This document shows positions 17,273 through 24,312 of a stretch of 64,000 nt of DNA, piece after piece; the stretch's first letter is position 1, and the number at the start of each line of letters is the position of its first letter. This stretch comes from Vreelandella malpeensis (GTDB lineage Bacteria; Pseudomonadota; Gammaproteobacteria; Pseudomonadales; Halomonadaceae): assembly GCF_020622355.1 (NCBI RefSeq), contig NZ_WHVL01000001.1:248001-312000 (forward strand). Reading direction: 5' to 3'. The position numbers were made by a program, and so were the translations under genes. A model generated the notes under the pieces. It made no database searches, was not told where the DNA came from, and saw only the letters and a program-made list of their open reading frames with translations.

Positions 17273-17737
17273 TCAGAGCTCGCCGAGGGGCAGCTCGCTG
17301 GTTTTCTTGACTTGTTCCATGGAGAAGCAGGATGTGACATTGCTGAGCTCTATTCTCGCGATGAGTCTTTTGTAAAAGGCGTCGTAGGCAGCGTTGTCGC
17401 GGGTGATGACCTTCAGCAGGTAGTCGAACTCGCCGGCCAGACGGTTCACCTCCATGATTTCCGGGAAGGATTGGACGACCTCCTGAAAGGCGTCCAGCCA
17501 GGCCTGGTTGTGCTTGTCGGTCTTGATCATCACGAAAACGGTCAGGCCGAGATCGAGCTTGCGGGGATTCAGCACGGCGATGCGCTTCTCGATCACTCCT
17601 TCCTTTTCCAGGCGTTGAATACGCCGCCAGCAAGGGGTGACAGAAAGCCCCACTTTCTCGGCCAGCTGCGCAATGGATACGCTATCATCGCGCTGAAGCT
17701 GTTCAAGAATTTTTAAATCGAAACGATCAATAAGCAA
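17273..17737 (-). CDS. Lrp/AsnC-family transcriptional regulator
   Basis: A 154-residue regulator with the N-terminal helix-turn-helix (DLKILEQLQRDDSVSIAQLA and GLSVTPCWRRIQRLEKEGVI) and a C-terminal ligand-binding domain with the MEVNRLAGEFDYLLKV core. It starts at a TTG (17735-17737) with GGAGGG at good spacing. As first gene of the operon it likely senses an amino-acid-like ligand and controls itself and the downstream PLP enzyme, monooxygenase, CMD proteins and TRAP transporter. Confidence 0.92.
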   Translation of the reverse strand: MLIDRFDLKILEQLQRDDSVSIAQLAEKVGLSVTPCWRRIQRLEKEGVIEKRIAVLNPRKLDLGLTVFVMIKTDKHNQAWLDAFQEVVQSFPEIMEVNRLAGEFDYLLKVITRDNAAYDAFYKRLIARIELSNVTSCFSMEQVKKTSELPLGEL

Positions 17738-18017
17738 TTTATTACCCTCCAGGCCTTATAAGAGAAATAATATTCCTCAAGGGAGGCCTTATCGAGGTGT
17801 GGAAGGAAATATTTTCCAGCGCTAACCCCAAGGCGAGGAGCCAATCTGTTCCCAGGCTTACATTGTTAGCCTTGGCTATTCATCTTATCGACAATCAACT
17901 TTATTTTTTAACCACTTAGCTCTTTCCGGCATGGCTGCATGCTAGCATTCGCGCATGATCCATCTGCCCTTTAGCCTTCGCTCAAGCGGCCCTACATCTT
18001 TCAGAGTCGACTCGATC
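17738..18017. promoter_or_regulatory. Divergent promoter region between the Lrp operon and mntP
   Basis: 280 bases of AT-rich sequence drive two divergent units. Seen here: a 9-base direct repeat AGGCCTTAT at 17751 and 17784, and the near-palindrome GGAAATATTTTCC at 17805-17817, which fits the loose AT-rich Lrp site pattern. No manganese (yybP-ykoY) riboswitch core was found upstream of mntP. Regulator binding is inferred. Confidence 0.45.
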
Positions 18018-18581
18018 ATGACGCCCGTTGCCCTACTGTTTCTCGCCTTCTCGATGTCCGCGGATGCCTTCGCAGCCTCGATCAGCAAAGGCGCCGAACT
18101 CGCTCGGCCTCGCTTTCGCCACGCGGTGGGGATCGGGCTGGTGTTCGGCGTCATCGAGGCGATCACGCCGGTGCTGGGTTGGGCGGCGGGCATGGCGTCG
18201 CAGCGCTTCGTCCAGGCCTGGGATCACTGGATCGCCTTTGCTTTGCTGTGCGCCATCGGCGCCCACATGGTGCACGCCGGCCTCAAGAAGGAAGAGAGGA
18301 TCGCGCATCGCCGCCAAACCTTCTGGCTACTCGTATTGACCGCCACCGCCACCAGTTTGGATGCCATGGCCGTGGGAGCGAGTCTGGCCTTCATCGACGT
18401 GGACATCGTTGCCACCAGCCTGGCGATCGGCCTGGCCACGACCTTGATGGCCTCGATCGGCACGGTGCTCGGCCACCGACTGGGCCGCTGGGCCGGCCAC
18501 TGGGCAGAGATGATCGGTGGCGTGGTGTTGATCGGCATCGGCTGTGTGGTGTTGATCGAGCACACGGGGGTGCTGGGCTGA
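18018..18581 (+). CDS. mntP: Manganese efflux pump MntP
   Basis: A 187-residue inner-membrane exporter with six hydrophobic segments in two homologous halves. The acidic membrane motifs FSMSADAFAASISKG near the N-terminus and ATSLDAMAVGASLAF in the second half are the duplicated MntP signature that carries Mn(II). The ATG at 18018 gives the usual short N-terminus. It is transcribed away from the Lrp operon and is monocistronic, converging with a GNAT gene. Confidence 0.93.
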   Translation: MTPVALLFLAFSMSADAFAASISKGAELARPRFRHAVGIGLVFGVIEAITPVLGWAAGMASQRFVQAWDHWIAFALLCAIGAHMVHAGLKKEERIAHRRQTFWLLVLTATATSLDAMAVGASLAFIDVDIVATSLAIGLATTLMASIGTVLGHRLGRWAGHWAEMIGGVVLIGIGCVVLIEHTGVLG

Positions 18582-18591
18582 CGCCGGCGCT

Positions 18592-19032
18592 TCAATCGCG
18601 TGTCAGCGCCATGTGCAACAGCGGATAATGCTTGCCCAACCCGTCCAGCGGTGAGCGGCCCACCACCTCGAAGCCGCGCTGTCGATAGAAAGCCAGCGCC
18701 GCAGGATTCTGCTCGTTCACATCCACGTTGGTCACTCCTTGCGCTTGGCGGGCGTGATCGAGCAGCGCCGTGCCGATGCCCAGGCCTCGCGCTTGCGGGG
18801 CGATAAAGAGCATTTCCAGCTTGCCCTGCGCCACGCCGCTAAATCCCAGCGCGCCACCGCTTGGTGAGCGCACCACATGCAGCGCTACCGCATCAAAGAA
18901 CTGCTCGAAGAGCAGCGGCTTGAGCATTAGAAGATCCTCCTCGGCGAGAAAGTCGTGGGTGGCCCGTACGGAGGCTTCCCAGAGGGTGATCAGCTCCGAG
19001 TAGTCGGCGCTGGAGGCGGGTTCTATCTGCAT
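18592..19032 (-). CDS. GNAT-family N-acetyltransferase
   Basis: A 146-residue acetyltransferase with the acetyl-CoA loop in LFIAPQARGLGIGTALLDHA (the Q/RxxGxG/A motif) and the C-terminal NPAALAFYRQRGFEVVGRS. The architecture resembles YjaB/ElaA-like small acetyltransferases; the acceptor is unknown. It overlaps the preceding protease-like gene by 10 bases on the same strand. Confidence 0.9.
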   Translation of the reverse strand: MQIEPASSADYSELITLWEASVRATHDFLAEEDLLMLKPLLFEQFFDAVALHVVRSPSGGALGFSGVAQGKLEMLFIAPQARGLGIGTALLDHARQAQGVTNVDVNEQNPAALAFYRQRGFEVVGRSPLDGLGKHYPLLHMALTRD

Positions 19033-19463
19033 CGTTCAAACCTCGTGAGAATCCTTTTCAAGCGTATGGAGAGTGCCAGAAGCTCCTCAACCCAGCCACG
19101 CACGTTATCGGGATATTCGCCCCAAGGCGTGCGCCGCCCGCCGACCTCGTGCTCGAATACCGTAGCCAAGCCCTCACTCACCACGCCTTCCATAAAGGTC
19201 GTGCGCGTCTCGTCACGATGGATCACCCAGCCTCGAGCCAAGTGATGCAGTTCGTGAAACAGCGTATAGCCAAGCTCCTGGCGGGCGATTTCCGGAATCA
19301 CCATACTGCCTGTCTGACAGGCAAGTTCGAGCTGCTCGGCCAGCAACGGCAGGTGCTCGCGCACTTGGGGCTCAACCTCGGCGCCTACGGCCTCCACATT
19401 GTCCCGCGCTGCGGATGAAAAATGACGTGAATCGCGGGTATATAGATAAAGCGGTGTGATCAT
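19023..19463 (-). CDS. DUF2268-like predicted zinc protease
   Basis: A 146-residue protein with a zincin motif HELHH (in TLFHELHHLARGW) and the downstream EGLATVFEHEVGG, the arrangement seen in DUF2268 proteins (predicted Zn-dependent proteases). It is shorter than many members. No signal peptide is seen. Its end overlaps the GNAT gene start by 10 bases, so the two are probably co-expressed. Confidence 0.72.
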   Translation of the reverse strand: MITPLYLYTRDSRHFSSAARDNVEAVGAEVEPQVREHLPLLAEQLELACQTGSMVIPEIARQELGYTLFHELHHLARGWVIHRDETRTTFMEGVVSEGLATVFEHEVGGRRTPWGEYPDNVRGWVEELLALSIRLKRILTRFERCR

Positions 19464-19578
19464 GGGATGCCTTTCGTTCAGAGGGCGGTAGCGCTCACGG
19501 CCGGGTTTACGACGAACATTTATTTCAGTTATTTCGCCACTAAGCTTTCAAAGCACCCTACTACATAAGGAGATGACA

Positions 19579-19860
19579 ATGGCAACGAATCGACCGCTGG
19601 GAGGCGATGGGCTGGGCGCGATGAAAGGCGCGAAATTGTTCGTGGCGAGTTCGGCTTCGGCAAGGGCGGTGTGCGCGAGCACATGAACCACCTGGGGCCT
19701 CATATCAAAACGTTGAGCCACTGCCTGGGGTCGACACCTTTCACGAGATCGGTGCGGAGTATCAGGAGTTCAATGACGAGCGTCACCGCCGTTCCGTTGC
19801 CAACGTTCATGGTCAGGCAACGGCGCTGGTCAGAACTCTATCCAGCCAGGCGGCGAGTCA
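19579..19860 (+). pseudogene. Probable decayed gene with frameshifts
   Basis: A good ribosome site (AAGGAG) precedes an ATG at 19579, but the frame closes after 35 codons at 19686. Coding-like sequence continues in other frames, for example EIVRGEFGFGKGGVREHMNH and later FHEIGAEYQEFNDERHRRS up to about 19860. This pattern suggests a small gene broken by at least two frameshifts. I do not recognise the parent protein. A true 35-residue peptide from the first frame cannot be excluded. Confidence 0.35.
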
Positions 19861-20319
19861 AGCGAAATTCCACGCGGCTTTGGGGCTGAAGCTTCCCCAA
19901 GGGTCTTCGCCGTTAAAGGGGCCAACGTAAAGCACGCGATCACCGCGTACGATCCACTCCATGCCATGCTCCGGCTCCCACTGGCACTCGAGCTCCAGAT
20001 GGGCCACCGGGGCCGCACCTTCCGGGGTCGGCACGATCAACACACTCGGCGTAACCAGTTTCAATACTTCACGCGGCGTGGCGAACTCGATGATGGGCTC
20101 GCCCGTCTCGCTCAGAAACACCTCGATGTAGTGGATCGTTGCCTGGCAGAGATGCTCGATGATCGACTCATCCAGCGCGTTGAAGTAAGCGGCACAGCGT
20201 TTTATAAAGTCAGGGGCGGCATCTTCGCTTAAAAGCGGAAAGAAGCGGTCGAACAAGGTGCTGTATACCTCGCCTTCCACTCCATCCTCACCCTGCTGAA
20301 GTCCACGAACGTATTCCAT
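19858..20319 (-). CDS. Conserved hypothetical protein, DUF6985-like
   Basis: A 153-residue cytoplasmic protein without signal peptide or membrane segment. The C-terminal ECQWEPEHGMEWIVRGDRVL followed by YVGPFNGEDPWG resembles the end of DUF6985-type proteins, which are often scattered singly and sometimes act as immunity-like proteins; that comparison is from memory. The ATG at 20317-20319 has a clean AGGAG. It faces a decayed gene across its 3' end. Confidence 0.65.
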   Translation of the reverse strand: MEYVRGLQQGEDGVEGEVYSTLFDRFFPLLSEDAAPDFIKRCAAYFNALDESIIEHLCQATIHYIEVFLSETGEPIIEFATPREVLKLVTPSVLIVPTPEGAAPVAHLELECQWEPEHGMEWIVRGDRVLYVGPFNGEDPWGSFSPKAAWNFA

Positions 20320-20482
20320 AACTCTCCTGGCGCGTTGGCTACATTGACAAGACCATGATGGCCGACATCGCGGGATGAGCCAACGCTTACGCGGCGAACG
20401 CTTGATGGAGACCAGCCGCGAGAACATCACATTAAAACGATAGCTCCGGCGCGGGCTCGATACGCTCGCGCCGGATTGATAC

Positions 20483-21532
20483 CTAATCCCGATTCAGCCC
20501 CTCGAGCAGCGCTTCGTGAAAACGCTCCGGGGCCTGGATCTGCGGCGAGTGGCCGAGTTCGGGGAAGCTGACCAGCGTGGCGTCGGGGATGGCCTGCGCG
20601 GTTTTTTCACCCAGCTCGTCGTAACGGCCCAGGGTCGCCTGCACGTCTTCTGAGGCGCGGCCCTTACCGATGGCGGTATTGTCCTGCTCGCCGATCAGCA
20701 GCAGCGTGGGCATCTCGAGCTCGCCGAACTCGTAGACCACCGGCTGGGTGAAGACCATGTCCGAGGTCAGCGCCTGGTTCCAGGCGACCAACTCGCCGTC
20801 TTCACCTGCGTACATGCCTGCCAGCATCTCGACCCAGCGGTCGTACTCGGGCTCCCAGGTATCGACGTAGTACGTCGAGCGCTGGTAGTCGCGAATGCCC
20901 TCGGCACTGGTTTCGAGCTCGCTTGCGTAGCCGTCGTCGATGCTCTGGTACGGCACGCCCAGCGCCTTCCAGTCCTCGAGGCCAATCGGGTTGACCATCA
21001 CCAGCTGCTCGGTGCGCTCCGGGTACATCAGCGCAAAGCGCGTGGCGAGCATGCCCCCCATGGAGTGGCCTATGACGGTGACGACCTCCGTCTCGAGCTC
21101 ATCGAGCAGCGCATTCGTGTTGGCCGCCAGCTGATGGAAGCTGAACTGGTAATGCTCGGGCTTGGTCGACTTGCAGAAGCCGATCTGGTCCGGCGCAATG
21201 ACGCGATAGCCTTCGTCCACCAGCGCCTCGATGGTCGCCTCCCAGGTGCCGGCGCAGAAGTTCTTGCCGTGCATCAGCACGATGGTACGGCCATTGGCGC
21301 TGCCCTCTTGCGGGGCGACGTCCAGGTAGGCCATCTGCATCTCCTGACCCTGGGATTCGAACTCGAAGCGCTCGACCGGATAGGCGTACTCGAAGCCGGA
21401 GAGTTCGCCATCAAACGTGGGGGCATCCTCGGCCAGGGCGTTCGAGCTGTAGGCGAGCACCGCCAAACCGCCCACGGCAGTCGCCAGGAGCGTTCGGGTG
21501 AAGGGGGCGTGGCGAACCAAGGAATATCGCAT
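20483..21532 (-). CDS. Exported alpha/beta hydrolase
   Basis: A 349-residue periplasmic or secreted hydrolase. A signal peptide (cleavage after SNALA) is followed by an alpha/beta hydrolase domain: oxyanion HGKNFCAGTW, nucleophile elbow VIGHSMGGM, acid residue in LLIGEQDNTAIG and catalytic His in PELGHSPQIQAPERF. The set resembles haloalkane dehalogenase or epoxide hydrolase relatives, but the elbow Ser points to an esterase-like activity. The ATG at 21530-21532 starts the signal peptide. Monocistronic. Confidence 0.87.
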   Translation of the reverse strand: MRYSLVRHAPFTRTLLATAVGGLAVLAYSSNALAEDAPTFDGELSGFEYAYPVERFEFESQGQEMQMAYLDVAPQEGSANGRTIVLMHGKNFCAGTWEATIEALVDEGYRVIAPDQIGFCKSTKPEHYQFSFHQLAANTNALLDELETEVVTVIGHSMGGMLATRFALMYPERTEQLVMVNPIGLEDWKALGVPYQSIDDGYASELETSAEGIRDYQRSTYYVDTWEPEYDRWVEMLAGMYAGEDGELVAWNQALTSDMVFTQPVVYEFGELEMPTLLLIGEQDNTAIGKGRASEDVQATLGRYDELGEKTAQAIPDATLVSFPELGHSPQIQAPERFHEALLEGLNRD

Positions 21533-21702
21533 CGAGTGGCTCCTCTCTTCCATGAATGAGTTTCGAAAGTGCGTAGCCAGTATAGACATAGGCCTGCACA
21601 CCGATCGACGTGCCTTCAACGCCCTGATTAAAGCCGCCTATCCAGCCCGATACATGGCCGAGTACCGCGCACTGCGCTACGCTTCAAGCAATTTAACGAT
21701 TC

Positions 21703-22206
21703 ATGGCAGCAACTTACATGCGCGCACTCACCGGAAAGAAACAGATCGCAGGGCTGGTCGGCTGGCTGGTGTTGGCTTATCTTGCCGCCGCCGTGGGGGC
21801 AGTTGCCTCGATCAACGCGGCGGAGTTCTACGAATCGCTCCAGCAGCCCGCCTGGGCGCCGCCGACCTGGCTGTTCGGGCCGATGTGGACAACGCTCTAC
21901 GGGCTGATGGGGATCGCCGCCTGGCTTGCCTGGCGCGAACGTGGCGCGCGATCCGCCCTTGTCGTTTTCGTGATTCAGCTTGCGCTCAACGCGTTGTGGA
22001 GCTGGCTGTTTTTCGTATGGCAGTTGGGGGCGGTCGCGTTCGTGGCCGTGCTGGCGCTTTGGGCGCTGATTCTGGTGACGCTGGTGATGTTCTGGCGGCT
22101 CAAGGCACTCGCTGGCGTGCTATTGGTGCCGTATCTCGCCTGGGTCAGCCTGGCCTGCGCGCTGACCTGGAGCGTGTGGCAGTTGAATCCGCAGGTGTTG
22201 GGATAA
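21703..22206 (+). CDS. tspO: TspO/MBR-family tryptophan-rich sensory protein
   Basis: A 167-residue membrane protein with five hydrophobic segments rich in Trp. PAWAPPTWLFGPMWTTLYGL and LALNALWSWLFFVWQLG are the TspO signature; the family binds porphyrins and affects oxidative or light stress responses. The start may be the ATG at 21703 or the one at 21718 (MRALTGKKQ). It stands alone, transcribed away from the hydrolase gene. Confidence 0.9.
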   Translation: MAATYMRALTGKKQIAGLVGWLVLAYLAAAVGAVASINAAEFYESLQQPAWAPPTWLFGPMWTTLYGLMGIAAWLAWRERGARSALVVFVIQLALNALWSWLFFVWQLGAVAFVAVLALWALILVTLVMFWRLKALAGVLLVPYLAWVSLACALTWSVWQLNPQVLG

Positions 22207-22256
22207 GGCGAAAGCTCCTTTTCCCCAATCGGGCTATCAATCGCATCGACTGATCG

Positions 22257-22478
22257 CTAGAACGAACGCCCCAAGGCCGTATACCAGTTCGGCCCTGCCA
22301 GCAGACGCCCGGCCTGTTCGCGGCATTCGGGGTTTCGAGACACCCGGTATTCATCCCCCAGTCGGCCCACCGCCGTCTGCCGGAGCCGTTCGGGCAGGGC
22401 ATCCCATGACGACGCGTCATCGTGGACCAGGTCGTAGAACGCTCGAGCCAGCACCCGGCCATCGTCTTCGGTGTTCAT
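22257..22478 (-). CDS. Small hypothetical protein
   Basis: A 73-residue acidic protein with no recognised domain; it contains VLARAFYDLVHDDASSWDAL and ends with NWYTALGRSF. The ATG at 22476-22478 is preceded by AAGGTGATGG, a fair ribosome site; an upstream start at 22562 would overlap the leader. Short helical proteins of this sort are common in Halomonas relatives, but no function can be offered. Confidence 0.6.
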   Translation of the reverse strand: MNTEDDGRVLARAFYDLVHDDASSWDALPERLRQTAVGRLGDEYRVSRNPECREQAGRLLAGPNWYTALGRSF

Positions 22479-22575
22479 TCCATCACCTTCTCGAAGTAGG
22501 GAGTCGACACACCCGCGTGTTCGGTTAAACCTGCTGGATAGATCGGCAGGCGGATCAGACATCCGCAGTAACGAC

Positions 22576-23157
22576 TTAGAAAATACTTTGCCAGCTTCGC
22601 GGATCGAACGCTGCCACCTTGGTGTACCGCCCGGACCACGACTCGAACTTGAGCGTACCGCGAAAATTCGGGCGCACCGTTCGCTGCTCGTTCAGCAGCC
22701 AAAGCTCCAGCGCGTCGATCGGCCGGGAGGTCACTTCCAGATCACCCACGTTGGGCGCCATGTGGGGAAGCGCATAGTCCGCGCGCTTCAGTTCCCCTTG
22801 GTAGCGGTAGATCATCGGGCTGCGGAACGCGTCGTGTTCGAGACGATAGTACTGGTTGTACCCGATGACGGTGATCTCGCGACCGCTGAACGTCACGAAC
22901 GCGAAGTTCGGCGTGCTGGGGCGAATCAAGCGCGGATTCGACAGCAGATGTACCGCTTCTTCGCTACTCAACGCATCTTGCGCCTCACTGCCCGACAAGG
23001 GGTAGACGTGAAACCCCTGCAAGTCCCGGTAGGCCTGCTGTAACAACGCTTCCGTCGGCTTGGGGTGCATCCAGCGTATATCGCGAGAGGCGCACCCGCA
23101 GAGTACCAGCGCCAACAACAGGTACACTATCCACTGCCTTGATGCAGGTGTGTTCAA
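22576..23157 (-). CDS. Putative lipoprotein of unknown function
   Basis: A 193-residue protein with an N-terminal hydrophobic helix ending in LCGC at residues 19-22, a plausible lipobox with Cys22. The mature part has repeated short hydrophobic strands (for example FAFVTFSGREITVIGYNQYY) and Trp/Arg-rich C-terminus. I do not recognise a family. It is probably an outer-membrane or periplasmic lipoprotein. Confidence 0.7.
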   Translation of the reverse strand: MNTPASRQWIVYLLLALVLCGCASRDIRWMHPKPTEALLQQAYRDLQGFHVYPLSGSEAQDALSSEEAVHLLSNPRLIRPSTPNFAFVTFSGREITVIGYNQYYRLEHDAFRSPMIYRYQGELKRADYALPHMAPNVGDLEVTSRPIDALELWLLNEQRTVRPNFRGTLKFESWSGRYTKVAAFDPRSWQSIF

Positions 23158-23289
23158 TTCGGTCGTCCTTGAAGCGTCGTATCGTCCATGTCATTCATGG
23201 CGCGTGTAAAACGGAGGGGCCAGGGGAGTGAGCATCATAGCGCTTTCTGACGATGTGAGAGCACTTAGCTTCCCTCAGAATGCCTGCAA

Positions 23290-23525
23290 GAACGACGGGA
23301 CTGGCAAGACCGGTAAGAAAACGCTGGGCTGCAGCAACAAGCTGATCAAAAAAGATTCAGGCGCTGGTAAACCCGTGTAATGACCCAGCGGACATCAGCA
23401 GGCTGCTGTACGTGGCCTCGATGGTGGTGAAGTCGGTGTGGGTGCTGCTGGTCGCTGGGCTGGTGGTTCAGTTTGGGGTGTTGATGGCGCTGGGGCGGTT
23501 GGGACAGCGCCAGTACGCAGGATAA
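23290..23525 (+). pseudogene. 3' remnant of a membrane protein gene
   Basis: Codons from about 23310 read KKTLGCSNKLIKK, and after one extra A in the A-run near 23348 they continue as IQALVNPCNDPADISRLLYV, then a hydrophobic segment (VWVLLVAGLVVQFGVLMALG) and a stop at 23523-23525. A perfect 10-base hairpin follows at 23535-23559. This looks like the frameshifted end of a lost gene with its terminator. The parent protein is not recognised. Confidence 0.4.
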
Positions 23526-23534
23526 ACCCTGCTC

Positions 23535-23559
23535 CAGGCGTTTGTTGCTCAAACGCCTG
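23535..23559 (+). terminator. Hairpin after the gene remnant
   Basis: CAGGCGTTTG (23535-23544) pairs perfectly with CAAACGCCTG (23550-23559) around TTGCT. There is no T-run, so termination would be weak or Rho-assisted. It sits 10 bases after the stop of the gene remnant. Confidence 0.45.
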
Positions 23560-23626
23560 AAGCAAAACATCTGGCTGGCATTGAACAGCTTTATGAGTGA
23601 AAAGTCATTGCCGATCACTCATAAAC

Positions 23627-23659
23627 GTACAATAATCCGTACAGTACAACATTACGTAC
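23627..23659 (+). promoter_or_regulatory. Symmetric GTAC operator array of the toxin-antitoxin operon
   Basis: Four GTAC cores start at 23627, 23639, 23644 and 23656, a mirror-symmetric 12-5-12 spacing centred on 23643, 13-45 bases upstream of yefM. Known YefM antitoxins repress their own operon through TGTACA-type palindromes, so this is very likely the autoregulatory operator. Confidence 0.75.
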
Positions 23660-23671
23660 AGGAACATCACT

Positions 23672-23923
23672 ATGGATGCTATTAGCTATACCGCCGCCCG
23701 AAGCCACTTGGCCAAGACCATGGAGCAGGTCTGCGAGGATCATTCACCTGTCATCATCACGCGTACCAAAGCGCCTTCGGTGGTCATGCTTTCGCTTGAA
23801 GATTATGAGGCGCTACAGGAAACCGCTTATCTACTCCGTTCACCCAATAACGCACGCCGTTTGATGGATGCCATGGCCGAGCTAGAACAAGGTAACGGCA
23901 AAGAGAAGGAGCTGCTTGAGTGA
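23672..23923 (+). CDS. yefM: YefM-type antitoxin
   Basis: An 83-residue Phd/YefM antitoxin. The N-terminal MDAISYTAARSHLAKTMEQV forms the DNA-binding dimer; TRTKAPSVVMLSLEDYEALQ is the family core; the C-terminal helix (MAELEQGNGKEKELLE) wraps and neutralises the toxin. It represses its own promoter together with the toxin, in line with the GTAC array upstream. The stop overlaps the toxin start (GTGA). Confidence 0.95.
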   Translation: MDAISYTAARSHLAKTMEQVCEDHSPVIITRTKAPSVVMLSLEDYEALQETAYLLRSPNNARRLMDAMAELEQGNGKEKELLE

Positions 23924-24174
23924 GGCTCACCTTTGCCGAGAATGCTTGGGAAGACTACTTGTACTGGCAGAAAACCGATAAGAAGATTCTTGGCCGCATC
24001 AACAAGCTGATCAAGGAAATTCAACGGCGGCCCTTCGAGGGAGTGGGAAAACCCGAACCGCTCAAGCATGGTTTTGCGGGCTACTGGTCTCGGCGAATCA
24101 ACGACGAGCATCGGATCGTTTATAAGGTGGCGGATGATGCGCTGCTAATTGCGCAGCTTCGGTATCATTATTGA
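23920..24174 (+). CDS. yoeB: YoeB-type mRNA interferase toxin
   Basis: An 84-residue RelE-fold ribosome-dependent RNase. It has the conserved WEDYLYWQKTDKKILGRINK start, the PFEGVGKPEPLKHGFAGYWS loop and the catalytic end RRINDEHRIVYKV...LRYHY, with the YoeB active-site Glu, Arg, His and Tyr positions present. It starts at a GTG overlapping the antitoxin stop. All key residues appear intact, so the toxin should be active. It lies 46 bases from the attC site of the neighbouring integron cassette but is oriented against the array. Confidence 0.95.
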   Translation: MRLTFAENAWEDYLYWQKTDKKILGRINKLIKEIQRRPFEGVGKPEPLKHGFAGYWSRRINDEHRIVYKVADDALLIAQLRYHY

Positions 24175-24219
24175 TTCATGGTCAGTAGTCGACCTTCTAT
24201 TCATTTGGTTTCGGGCTGT

Positions 24220-24291
24220 GTATAACGACGCGCTCTGCGGCAAATTTGGAGCGCAGCGCAAAATTTGTCCGGCAGCAGCGCCTAGTTATGC
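24220..24291 (-). repeat. Integron attC recombination site
   Basis: A 72-base imperfect palindrome bounded by GTATAAC (24220-24226) and GTTATGC (24285-24291), the paired core sites. Inside, GCGCTCTGC (24230-24238) pairs with 24272-24281 leaving C24276 unpaired, and GGCAAATTT (24239-24247) pairs with 24261-24270 leaving T24268 unpaired. Bulged bases on one arm are the hallmark of attC folded as a single strand. It lies 21 bases after the stop of the cassette gene. GTTATGCC is repeated exactly (minus strand) at 26083-26090, the other end of the cassette. Confidence 0.85.
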
Positions 24292-24312
24292 CAATGTCCC
24301 GCGTATTTCACT

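Noticed and set aside
17738-18017. Manganese riboswitch (yybP-ykoY) upstream of mntP
   Set aside because: The conserved core elements were looked for by eye and not found.
23672-24174. Toxin-antitoxin pair considered as the cassette belonging to the attC at 24220
   Set aside because: A matching GTTATAC core to the left of yefM is absent, whereas the core matches exactly at the far end of the 24313-26064 gene.
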